Below are positions 57,316 to 64,000 of a DNA stretch of 64,000 nucleotides, piece by piece; the first letter of the stretch is position 1, and the number at the start of each line of letters is the position of its first letter. The stretch spans positions 43,918 to 107,917 of the forward strand of contig JASLPY010000010.1 in assembly GCA_030744755.1 (NCBI GenBank), read 5' to 3'. The position numbers and the translations under genes were made by a program. Origin of the DNA: Kiritimatiellia bacterium. Lineage in GTDB: Bacteria; Verrucomicrobiota; Kiritimatiellia; UBA8416; JADHWI01. The notes beneath the pieces are model-generated. The model was given only the letters and a program-made list of their open reading frames with translations, did not search any database and was not told where the DNA came from.

Positions 57316-58211
57316 GATCCCTCCAGACCGTGCCGCCTGAACACAACGTATACCGGGTGATAAGTAAGACTCACCCCGGCCCCGCGAGTTGTTCCCGAGC
57401 CGCACTCCTCAGTCTCCTTCCCCTGTAGGACAGGTGTCCTCACCTGTCCCGTATGCACAGGTACGTCCGTCTTACAAGAAGAGCCAGAGGGCACAGTGAA
57501 CCGTGCATGGTATTCCTCCGAGAAAGAACGCAGATCACCCGGTGTCCATGCCCGGCGGGCCAGGGAATTGACCCCTGTCTGTTTAAGGTGACGCAGAACA
57601 TCAACAGCCGAATCGAATTCCACAACCGCCGGCTCGTCCTCGACGCAGAGGATCTCGCCCCGATCCGGCATGAGCGACGCGTAAGTCGACGATTCGACGT
57701 AGTTCAGGGACAGGCCCGTGAGCTCACTTACCTCGCGAAGGTTCTCGGGACCAAATGTGGAGAAAGCCAGGACCCCACCGCGCGAAAGCTTCTGAACCAG
57801 GTGCTCAAAAAGATCCGCAAACGATGTCGCCCATTGAATGGCCGCATTTGACACGATCAGGTCCTGTTCCCCGGGAAAGTCAACATGCTCCATGTCGCCG
57901 TGCAAGAAACTGTAATGCTTCAGCGGCAGCTTTCCGACGGCTTTGTAAAGATCTTCCGCCAGCGGCACGATGTCGTTCGCAACCCAGTTGTCAATTGACA
58001 CGTGTTTAAGCAATTCGGGTGCGAGGGATGCCGTGCCGCATCCGATCTCTAGAACATTTCCGTAGGAACGTTCTGGACAGTACCGCAGCAAGAGATCAAC
58101 GAGCCGTTCGGCCATCCTGGGCTGGATGATCCCGGCGTTGCCGGCCTGCCGGAAACACTTCCTGAAGCGATCCCGGACAAGGCGCTTATCGAGTTGATGT
58201 ACCTGTGCCAA
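57312..58211 (-). CDS. bioC: Malonyl-ACP O-methyltransferase (biotin synthesis), with in-frame insertion
   Basis: This 299-residue SAM-dependent methyltransferase starts pimelate synthesis by masking malonyl-ACP as its methyl ester. The SAM-binding motif is VLEIGCGTASLAPEL; SNAAIQW and FSTFGPENLREV are BioC landmarks. It begins with TTG at 58211, supported by GGGAGGA close upstream within the end of bioG. Near the C-terminus an insertion of about 37 residues stands between YHARFTV and GVSLTYHPVYVV, where BioC proteins normally are nearly continuous. It is encoded by a palindromic repeat and keeps the frame. Confidence 0.9.
   Translation of the reverse strand: MAQVHQLDKRLVRDRFRKCFRQAGNAGIIQPRMAERLVDLLLRYCPERSYGNVLEIGCGTASLAPELLKHVSIDNWVANDIVPLAEDLYKAVGKLPLKHYSFLHGDMEHVDFPGEQDLIVSNAAIQWATSFADLFEHLVQKLSRGGVLAFSTFGPENLREVSELTGLSLNYVESSTYASLMPDRGEILCVEDEPAVVEFDSAVDVLRHLKQTGVNSLARRAWTPGDLRSFSEEYHARFTVPSGSSCKTDVPVHTGQVRTPVLQGKETEECGSGTTRGAGVSLTYHPVYVVFRRHGLEGS
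57428..57449 (-). repeat. Palindrome inserted in frame in bioC
   Basis: GGACAGGTG-TCCT-CACCTGTCC is a perfect 9-bp stem with a 4-base loop. It is flanked by further low-identity sequence, the inserted part covering about 57385-57495. It is of a type common between genes in PVC bacteria. The reading frame passes through without a stop (PVHTGQVRTPVLQG). Confidence 0.75.
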
Positions 58212-58860
58212 TTAGATCCTCCCAGGATGCATAATCGTAAAATGGAAAATGTGGACCGGGAATGTTCCCTGTCGGCACTCCGAGTTTCTGCCAGCAGCGC
58301 AACTGATTCCCGGCCGGCACAATCCGGTCATGCGTACTTATCAACGCCCGGTGAAACACCGACTGATCGCATGGTGATACGTTTCGAAGTACTGACAGTT
58401 CGAGACCCAGTTCTTGAATTGTCCGACGCGGTACATTCTCAAGGAATTGCTCCAACAGTGAAGGCTGCTTGCACATCCTGCGGTAAAAGCGCAGTAAGCT
58501 CTCTTCGGATAATGCTTTGATAGTGGAGTCGAACAGGGAGACCGGTATGCCGTATCGGTCGTCCACGGGACAGGGGGTACCGTTGACGGCCAATGAACAA
58601 CAGGGTTCAAGGGACTGCTGTCGGCACACCCGCTCCGCGACGGGTACGCCCAGCGACCAGGCCACCAGGCTGACATGATCGTAATCGCCGCATGATTCTG
58701 CTGCAAACGCAGGGAACTCATCTTCACAGTAGTTGTAGAACATCAGCACATCGGATTCTTTCGCGGCAATACGTTCGAAAAGACGCGGGTCCATTCCCCA
58801 GCCGGCGAAGAACAGTATGAGTTTCGACGCCCCTTTATGGATAAGCCATTCTGCCTTCAT
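58186..58860 (-). CDS. bioG: Pimeloyl-ACP methyl ester esterase, BioG type
   Basis: This 224-residue alpha/beta hydrolase has the nucleophile motif LVAWSLGVPVA, an early FFAGWGMD oxyanion region and a late STHDRIVPAGNQ region with the catalytic His/Asp set, as in BioG (DUF452). It releases pimeloyl-ACP from its methyl ester, the role of BioH elsewhere. It overlaps bioC by 26 bases. Its first 18 bases (ATGAAGGCAGAATGGCTT) are repeated almost exactly at 59003, straight after the bioF stop, on the far side of a palindromic element. Confidence 0.9.
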   Translation of the reverse strand: MKAEWLIHKGASKLILFFAGWGMDPRLFERIAAKESDVLMFYNYCEDEFPAFAAESCGDYDHVSLVAWSLGVPVAERVCRQQSLEPCCSLAVNGTPCPVDDRYGIPVSLFDSTIKALSEESLLRFYRRMCKQPSLLEQFLENVPRRTIQELGLELSVLRNVSPCDQSVFHRALISTHDRIVPAGNQLRCWQKLGVPTGNIPGPHFPFYDYASWEDLIGTGTSTR

Positions 58861-58927
58861 AGTATTCTCAGAAACCCCATCCTTTAAGCGGGGTCAAGAC
58901 CCCTTGGTTACTCCGATGCCTATGAAC

Positions 58928-58979
58928 GGGAGGGACGCCGGCCTCGGCGTCCGCGGGCAGCGAGGCCGCTGCCCCTCCC
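58928..58979 (-). repeat. 52-nt three-stem palindromic element, copy B (bioF-bioG)
   Basis: Full 52-nt copy on the minus strand between bioF and bioG, flanked by two copies of the bioG 5' end (ATGAAAGCAGAATGGCTT at 59003-58986 and ATGAAGGCAGAATGGCTT at 58860-58843). After the core a hairpin, GACCCCGCTTAAAGGATGGGG, and GAGAATACT lead to the bioG ATG. Confidence 0.9.
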
Positions 58980-59001
58980 AGAGAAGAAAGCCATTCTGCT
59001 T

Positions 59002-60186
59002 TCATTGCGAATCCTCCCCCGCCAGCACCGGAAACATCCCCGACAGGTCTTCCCAGTTCATATTGGACGACAACGAGAATCTCAGTCGCGCGGTGCCCGG
59101 CGGTACCGTGGGCGGCCGTATTGCGAATACAAGAAAGCCCTTGTCGCGTAAACGTTGCGCAAGGTCAACGGCCTTCTGATTCTCACCAACTATGACCGGT
59201 ACAATCTGGCTGTCACCGGCAGTGGCTAGACCCATCTCGCCGAGCCTGGTCCGGAAACGTTCCGCCAGGCTGCTCACCCGGTCACGCCGCTCGCCGTCAC
59301 GGCACATGTTCTCGATTATCCATTGATTCCAGCGGACGATTATCGGAGGTAGCCCCGTGGTAAAAATCAAGGAACGGGACGTGTTGACGAGGTACTCCTT
59401 AATCAACGGCCGGCAGACAACGAACGCCCCCATGCCTCCCACGGACTTGCCGAACGTTCCTATGAGAATGTCTACATCGGGGAGAACTCCCTGCTCTTCG
59501 GCAACTCCGAGACCGCGCGCCCCCCTGGTGCCGACGGCATGCGCTTCATCAACGTACAGGGTAAGATCAAACTCCTCTTTGAGCTTTACCAGCGCGGAAA
59601 GGTCGGCCACGTCGCCGTCCATGCTGAAAACCGACTCGGTGACGACAAAGACTTTCTTGTACCTATTCCTCTTCGCCTCGAGGATCTTTTTCAGATGTGC
59701 CATGTCCAGGTGCCTGTAACGTTGCCTTTCGGCAACGGCCAGACGGGTTCCGTCAAGAACGCTGGCGTGCACAAGTTTATCCAGCAGGATCAGATCGTCT
59801 CGGTCCGCCAGGGACGACAAAACGCCAATGTTGGCATGGTAGCCACTGCTGAAAATGAGCGCTGGCTGCCCGTACAGGTTTTCCAGTAGAGCTTCCAACT
59901 GCCTGTAGGCGGAATGATTGCCGCTAAGCAGCCTGGAGGCCGAACTGCCGAGGCCATATTCGTCGAGGAGATTATCATCGCTTCTCTGGTCATGAAACGT
60001 TTTCACCAACTCACGGTCCGATGCATACCCCATGTAGTCGTTGGAGGAGAGGTTCAGCATGCGCCGTCCTTCGTAATCAATCCACTTTCCCGAACGGCTA
60101 CCCATCTCCTTGAGCGAACGGAGACGGCCATCCGCCTCGACGGCAGCCAACTCCTTTGCCTGTTTTGTGTCAACTAGGCCGTTCAT
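59002..60186 (-). CDS. bioF: 8-amino-7-oxononanoate synthase
   Basis: This 394-residue PLP enzyme joins pimeloyl-ACP and alanine. The PLP lysine is in GTFGKSVGGMGAF, after DEAHAVGTRGARG. GSGASRLLSGNH-type landmarks appear as LGSSASRLLSGNH. The ATG at 60186 (MNGLVDTKQAKE) is used; the longer track ORF is not. Its TGA overlaps a former bioG start codon (CAATGAAAGC). Confidence 0.94.
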   Translation of the reverse strand: MNGLVDTKQAKELAAVEADGRLRSLKEMGSRSGKWIDYEGRRMLNLSSNDYMGYASDRELVKTFHDQRSDDNLLDEYGLGSSASRLLSGNHSAYRQLEALLENLYGQPALIFSSGYHANIGVLSSLADRDDLILLDKLVHASVLDGTRLAVAERQRYRHLDMAHLKKILEAKRNRYKKVFVVTESVFSMDGDVADLSALVKLKEEFDLTLYVDEAHAVGTRGARGLGVAEEQGVLPDVDILIGTFGKSVGGMGAFVVCRPLIKEYLVNTSRSLIFTTGLPPIIVRWNQWIIENMCRDGERRDRVSSLAERFRTRLGEMGLATAGDSQIVPVIVGENQKAVDLAQRLRDKGFLVFAIRPPTVPPGTARLRFSLSSNMNWEDLSGMFPVLAGEDSQ

Positions 60187-60251
60187 AGCATTCTCCAACA
60201 CCCCTTCCTTTGTGCAAAGCAAAGCCTTCGGCTATTCCATTGCTCTCCCAC

Positions 60252-60303
60252 GGGAGGGACGCCGGCCTCGGCGTCCGCGGGCAGCGGGGCCGCTGCCCCT
60301 CCC
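60252..60303 (-). repeat. 52-nt three-stem palindromic element, copy C (bioA-bioF)
   Basis: Full 52-nt copy on the minus strand between bioA and bioF, with one base change in the first hairpin loop (GCCC instead of GCCT) that leaves the stems intact. CAATGGA flanks it on both sides. It is followed by AAAGGAAGGGGTGTTGGAGA and ATGCT before the bioF ATG, resembling the leader of copy B. Confidence 0.9.
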
Positions 60304-60365
60304 ATCGCACCTCCATTGGGCGCTAGTTTCAATGCCCCGCCCGCTGAACGGGGTTGTCTACAATA

Positions 60366-61643
60366 TCAACCTGCCGCCTCCCTGAGCGTATCGACCATAC
60401 CGGTGATCAGGGCCTTCAGTTCACGGGGCTCAATAATAAACGGTGGCATCGTGTAGACAAGACGCCCGAAGGGCCTGAGCCATATGCCTCGGTCCACAAA
60501 GCGTTGTTGAAGATCAGCGACGTCAACGGGATCGACCATTTCCACTACCCCAATTGCCCCGAGCACACGAACATCGTGAACGGTTCGCATATCCCGGCAT
60601 TCCAGGAGGCCGTCCCGGAGCGCCTTTTCAATCTTACTCACACGTGTTTCCCAGGGCGAAGAAAGCAGCAAGCGAATACTCTCCGCCGCAACGGCACATG
60701 CAAGAGGGTTTGCCATGAAGGTAGGGCCGTGCATGAACGGCTGATCGCCGAGTGCCTCCGCTATAGCGTCGGTTGCCAGCGTTGCTCCCAGTGTCATGTA
60801 TCCACCCGTGAGAGCCTTCCCCACGCACATAATGTCAGGCGCCACTCCGGCATGTTCGCAGGCAAACATCTTACCGGTACGCCCAAAACCTGTGGCAATC
60901 TCATCCAGCACCAGAAGGACGTTTTGTTCGTTGCATAGCTGCCGTACGTGCTTCAGGTACTCAGGCGAGTAGAAGCGCATACCACCGGCCCCCTGGACAA
61001 TGGGTTCAAGGATTACGGCGGCGATGCTTTCGCTGTGCTGCCGGAGGAGAGTCGAAAACTGTTCGATGCAGGATTCATCCCAAGGATCACCGAACTTGCA
61101 CGCAGGGGCTTCCGCGAAGAAGTTCCTGGGAAGCGACCCTTCGAACAACGAATGCATTCCCGTAACCGGATCACAGACCGACATTGCATGAAAAGTGTCT
61201 CCATGATAGCCGGAGCGTACTGTCAGAAACTTGTGCCGCTCCGGCCGCCCCACTGCCTGTTGATACTGCATAGCCATCTTCATGGCTACTTCCACGGCCA
61301 CGGATCCGGAATCAGCCAGAAATACTTTGTTCAGGGATGGTGGGGTCAGTTCAATCAGAAGCTTACCCAGCTCAACCGCGGGTTCATGCGTTATGCCACC
61401 GAACATCACGTGCGACATTCTGTTGAGCTGCCCGACAACAGCCTCGTTCAGTCGCGGCTGATTGTACCCGTGAATCGCGGCCCACCATGAAGACATACCA
61501 TCGATGAGTTCCCTGCCGTCCGCGAGCTTCAACATGACGCCCTCGGCGGATTCAACCACGTACGCGGGCAGAGGATTCGCCATCGAGGTATAAGGGTGCC
61601 AGAGATGCTCGACATCAAATTGGCGAATATCAGTTGCGTTCAT
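60366..61643 (-). CDS. bioA: Adenosylmethionine-8-amino-7-oxononanoate aminotransferase
   Basis: This 425-residue PLP aminotransferase makes 7,8-diaminopelargonate. HLWHPYTSM at the start and [13 protein letters not shown] are BioA signatures; the PLP lysine is in [11 protein letters not shown] after [12 protein letters not shown]. The ATG at 61643 ([10 protein letters not shown]) is preferred to the track start. It follows bioB after a 220-base gap that holds a palindromic element. Confidence 0.95.
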   Translation of the reverse strand: MNATDIRQFDVEHLWHPYTSMANPLPAYVVESAEGVMLKLADGRELIDGMSSWWAAIHGYNQPRLNEAVVGQLNRMSHVMFGGITHEPAVELGKLLIELTPPSLNKVFLADSGSVAVEVAMKMAMQYQQAVGRPERHKFLTVRSGYHGDTFHAMSVCDPVTGMHSLFEGSLPRNFFAEAPACKFGDPWDESCIEQFSTLLRQHSESIAAVILEPIVQGAGGMRFYSPEYLKHVRQLCNEQNVLLVLDEIATGFGRTGKMFACEHAGVAPDIMCVGKALTGGYMTLGATLATDAIAEALGDQPFMHGPTFMANPLACAVAAESIRLLLSSPWETRVSKIEKALRDGLLECRDMRTVHDVRVLGAIGVVEMVDPVDVADLQQRFVDRGIWLRPFGRLVYTMPPFIIEPRELKALITGMVDTLREAAG

Positions 61644-61663
61644 GGTTATCGACGTTGAAAGAT

Positions 61664-61851
61664 GTAGCTCCCCTTCAGGGAGCAATCAGTGCTTATCCCA
61701 TTTTACCCAGGGCGTTGCCCTGGGCTATCATGTTGCACGCCTTCAGCGTGTCCTACGAAGCAGGCTGAAGGCCTGCAACATCATAGCCGGGGGTGCAACC
61801 CCTGGAAAAACGATACCCAAAGATACAGTAAGCTCCCTGTAGGGGAGCTAC
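61664..61851. repeat. 188-bp inverted-repeat element between bioB and bioA
   Basis: Ends GTAGCTCCCCTTCAGGGAGC and GCTCCCTGTAGGGGAGCTAC form 20-bp terminal inverted repeats with one mismatch. Inside, CCCAGGGCGTTGCCCTGGGC with TATCATGTTGC is mirrored by GCAACATCATAGCC with GGGGTGCAACCCC. There is no gene inside; it has the look of a miniature mobile element of a type common in PVC genomes. Confidence 0.8.
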
Positions 61852-61865
61852 ATGAGCATTCCAAT

Positions 61866-62861
61866 CTAACCAAACCCCTCCAAATCCTTAAGAAACACTT
61901 CGTCCTGTTCCGTGTCCCTTCCTCTCGTCGTGAGATAACCGCCGGTAAGCAAACCATTCGCACCGGCCAGCATCAGGAGTCCCTGGAAGTCATTCATTCT
62001 TGTTTCCCGGCCGGCAGCAAACTTGATTGTTTTGTACGGATTTATCAGGCGGAACAGGGCAAACGTTCTGGCGATTTCAGCCGCCGAAAGGTTCGATTGC
62101 GTCTGCAATGCGGTACCCTTTATCGGGATCAACACGTTCAAGGGAATAACGTCCACGTCCAGCTCTTTCAGGGCGTAGGCCATCTCGATACGATCGGCCA
62201 TGGTTTCGCCAAGCCCCATTATGCCGCCGCAGCAAACTCCCACACCTCTCTTCTTGAGCAAGCGCACGGTCTCCATACGCTCTTCGACCCTGTGCGTTCT
62301 GGAAACGAGCTCGGCGTAGCGTGAAGGATTGGTCTGTATGTTGATGTTGTAATGCGCAATGTCCCGGCTTGCCAGTGCCGTGGCGGTCTCCTCGCTCAAT
62401 ATGCCCAGCGATGCGCATACGTTCATTTCGGGGAACTGATCATGGATAGTATCAATACCATCCAGAATGCGTTGGAAAGTGCTGTCGATCTCTTTGAAAC
62501 CGAAACCACTGGTCACAATACCGAAACTGCTCACGCCGGATTCATGCGTTGCCCTGGCCCGTTCGATTATCTCGTCCTTGCCCACGAGCGGATAGACATC
62601 CACGGCCGCTTCGTGGTGTGCAGACTGGGCACAGAAACGACAGTCCTCGCTGCACTGCCCGGACTGGGCATTCATTATAGTGCAGGCATGGGTTTCCGGC
62701 GCATACTTCGCGCGAACCTTATTAGCAAGGGAGACAAGATCCAAAATGTCTTCACCGTCCAACCCGGACAGTTTCTCAACCAGTTCCCTGTCCAGTTGTT
62801 CATCGTCCAGAATCGCGTATGCCCTTTGAATATGCTCGTTGATTCCACTCATTTTCTTCAT
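61866..62861 (-). CDS. bioB: Biotin synthase
   Basis: This 331-residue radical-SAM enzyme inserts sulfur into dethiobiotin. The radical-SAM cluster is CSEDCRFC in AQSGQCSEDCRFCAQSAHH; the other conserved parts are NINIQTNPS (normally NLDTSP-like) and CCGGIMGLGET. The start overlaps the birA stop as ATGA. The departure from the usual NHNLDTS motif (here HYNINIQTN) suggests a divergent BioB. Confidence 0.92.
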   Translation of the reverse strand: MKKMSGINEHIQRAYAILDDEQLDRELVEKLSGLDGEDILDLVSLANKVRAKYAPETHACTIMNAQSGQCSEDCRFCAQSAHHEAAVDVYPLVGKDEIIERARATHESGVSSFGIVTSGFGFKEIDSTFQRILDGIDTIHDQFPEMNVCASLGILSEETATALASRDIAHYNINIQTNPSRYAELVSRTHRVEERMETVRLLKKRGVGVCCGGIMGLGETMADRIEMAYALKELDVDVIPLNVLIPIKGTALQTQSNLSAAEIARTFALFRLINPYKTIKFAAGRETRMNDFQGLLMLAGANGLLTGGYLTTRGRDTEQDEVFLKDLEGFG

Positions 62862-63847
62862 CCCGCCCGCGGTCTAACCAGGGTTACTTCGCCTGAATAC
62901 ACCGTGCGCTTCTTCCTTCCCTCTTTCAGTACAAGTCCGCCGTCAGCCGACATACCTGCGACGACACCCTCAATACGCTTACCAAACGTCTTAACCCTGA
63001 CCTTCTTCCCGGTCAGCACCGAACGTTCCTCCAGCTCCGGCAGAAAGCTGCCCAGTCCGTCCTTCAACCAGCGCCGGTATCCCTTCTCAAGGCTGTTGAG
63101 GATCTCCCCCATTACACGAGGGCGTGACAGAACGTCTCCGGTTTCCATACGCAGAGATGTGGCCCGTCTGCGAAGATCAGCTGGAACCTGCTTTCTTGTA
63201 AGATTCACGTTGAGACCTATACCCAGGATCACCTTGTGTATCACGTCGGTTTCTGCCTGCATCTCACACAATATGCCTGCAAGCTTCAGGCCTCCCACCA
63301 GGACATCGTTGGGCCACTTGACACCCGCATCGACTGTCGGAGCCACGGCATTCATCGCGCGCACAACGGCCCAGGCGGCCACAAGCGCAAGTTCAGGGAT
63401 CTCGCTCGGACTCTTTGGCGGCTGAAGTAATACAGAGAAGTAGAGGTTCACGCCGGCCGGAGAGTGCCATGTCCGTTGCATACGCCCTCGCCCACCGGTC
63501 TGCCTGTCGGCCACCACAACCATTCCGTCATGGCACTTCGACACAGCCAGGTTTCCGAGGAACGAATTCGTGGAAGGCATCTCTTTCTCGAAAACGTAAT
63601 GCCTGCCGATAGTTGAGGTCTTCAGATACCGGCTCACCTCGATCTCGATCGGCAGATCGGTACTGGATACAAGCCTGTGCCCGAGACGAGGGACCGACTC
63701 GATTTCATACCCCAGTTTCCGAAGTTCCCGAACATGCTTGGATATAGCCGCACGGGAAACACCAAAATCTTCACACAGCCGCTGGCCGGACACCACCCCG
63801 CCGGCATCCCGCAACGCACTCAATATCTCTTCCCTGACCTTGTTCAC
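62858..63847 (-). CDS. birA: Biotin-protein ligase / biotin operon repressor
   Basis: This protein joins biotin to carboxyl carriers and represses the operon. An N-terminal winged helix (VSRAAISKHVRELRKLGYE) is followed by the ligase domain, with GGRGRMQRTWHSP, KWPNDVLVGGLKLAGIL and a C-terminal SH3-like part. The track starts at TTG 63883, but that codon lies inside the BirA operator. GTG at 63847, after GGGAGCCGGGA, is a better start and gives 329 residues. Confidence 0.92.
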   Translation of the reverse strand: MNKVREEILSALRDAGGVVSGQRLCEDFGVSRAAISKHVRELRKLGYEIESVPRLGHRLVSSTDLPIEIEVSRYLKTSTIGRHYVFEKEMPSTNSFLGNLAVSKCHDGMVVVADRQTGGRGRMQRTWHSPAGVNLYFSVLLQPPKSPSEIPELALVAAWAVVRAMNAVAPTVDAGVKWPNDVLVGGLKLAGILCEMQAETDVIHKVILGIGLNVNLTRKQVPADLRRRATSLRMETGDVLSRPRVMGEILNSLEKGYRRWLKDGLGSFLPELEERSVLTGKKVRVKTFGKRIEGVVAGMSADGGLVLKEGRKKRTVYSGEVTLVRPRAG

Positions 63848-63860
63848 TCCCGGCTCCCAA

Positions 63861-63892
63861 ATGTAAACCATGCTATCCTGCAAGGTTTACAT
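63861..63892 (-). promoter_or_regulatory. BirA operator of the biotin operon
   Basis: ATGTAAACC and GGTTTACAT, separated by 14 bases, form a perfect inverted repeat. It matches the known BirA consensus (TTGTAAACC and GGTTTACAA, spacer 14-16). It lies immediately upstream of birA, which carries a DNA-binding domain. So the whole operon should be repressed when biotin is plentiful. Confidence 0.88.
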
Positions 63893-63925
63893 ATGGCAAT
63901 CAAAAACCGGAACCGGTCATTGAGA

Positions 63926-64000
63926 GCGTTCTGCGCTGCGCGCGCAGAACGCAGTGGCTAGGGGTTAGGCGCTAGGCGTTAGCGGGAAAGGTCCTCCGTC
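63926..64000 (-). repeat. Dispersed repeat with GCGTTCTGCGC hairpin, copy 2 (runs to window edge)
   Basis: Hairpin GCGTTCTGCGC/GCGCAGAACGC followed by GCAGTGGCTAGGGGTTAGGC and GCGGGAAAGGTCC. It is the reverse complement of 9506-9583 with few differences. It lies just upstream of the biotin operator and may continue beyond the window. Confidence 0.85.

Noticed and set aside
1-64000. Anammox bacterium
   Set aside because: NXR, bc/GltD clusters and an HAO-like gene are suggestive, but no hydrazine synthase or hydrazine dehydrogenase is in the window, and these genes occur in other bacteria.
1-64000. tRNA, rRNA or CRISPR array
   Set aside because: I saw no tRNA-like TPsiC/acceptor pairs, no rRNA stretch, and no regularly spaced repeats with unique spacers.

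Overview
The window reads as one contiguous stretch of a chromosome from an anaerobic or facultative bacterium that respires nitrogen oxides. The NXR-type molybdoenzyme, the bc complexes paired with GltD-like flavoproteins, the octaheme HAO-like protein and the many palindromic intergenic repeats are most like what I know from the Planctomycetes and other PVC-superphylum genomes. No 16S or ribosomal gene is present, so this placement is an inference. No hydrazine synthase or hydrazine dehydrogenase cluster is present, so nothing here shows an anammox lifestyle.

Layout. 1-6.4 kb: end of an ABC exporter, a cation/H+ antiporter with a PTS-IIA domain, a NapH/NapG-like iron-sulfur pair, a large membrane polyferredoxin, and long inverted repeats. 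6.4-12.4 kb: a fused SecDF and an M16 zinc protease lipoprotein. 12.5-33.2 kb (all minus strand): a respiratory block. Read in its own direction it runs: histidine kinase, sigma-54 response regulator, sigma-54 promoter, nxrC, nxrA, a small unknown, nxrB, TorD-like chaperone, cupredoxin-like protein, ferredoxin, HEAT-repeat protein, Rieske, cytochrome b6, cytochrome b subunit IV-like, coiled-coil octaheme cytochrome, GltD-like flavoprotein. 33.3-34.0 kb: a 716-bp palindromic element that looks mobile and non-autonomous. 34.1-39.3 kb (minus): amt, a NapC/NrfH-type tetraheme quinol dehydrogenase, an octaheme HAO-like protein, an FGE-like protein, an SPFH protein. 40-44 kb (plus): a lipoprotein, hybrid cluster protein (hcp), three desulforedoxin-like domains on two genes, and a nucleotidyltransferase pair. 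44.1-55.6 kb (minus): GltD-like flavoprotein, Rieske, fused cytochrome b, small membrane protein, decaheme cytochrome in two frames, napA, napG, napH. 55.9-64 kb: a Cys-rich XRE regulator, then a complete biotin operon birA-bioB-bioA-bioF-bioG-bioC-bioD behind a BirA operator.

How it fits together. Two parallel modules couple a bc-type quinol oxidoreductase, a large multiheme cytochrome and a GltD-like NAD(P)-flavoprotein to a nitrate enzyme: NXR/Nar-type in one and Nap-type in the other. A third module could take nitrite to ammonium by the route called reverse HURM: HaoCA-like proteins for nitrite to hydroxylamine, Hcp for hydroxylamine to ammonium, Amt for ammonium transport. NrfA is absent from the window.

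The most unusual non-genic signal is a 52-nt three-stem palindromic element. It occurs four times. Three copies sit between genes of operons just before a start codon, and one lies in frame inside secDF. A different palindrome lies in frame in bioC. Two respiratory genes (the decaheme cytochrome and the second GltD-like gene) appear interrupted by a frameshift and by an in-frame TGA.
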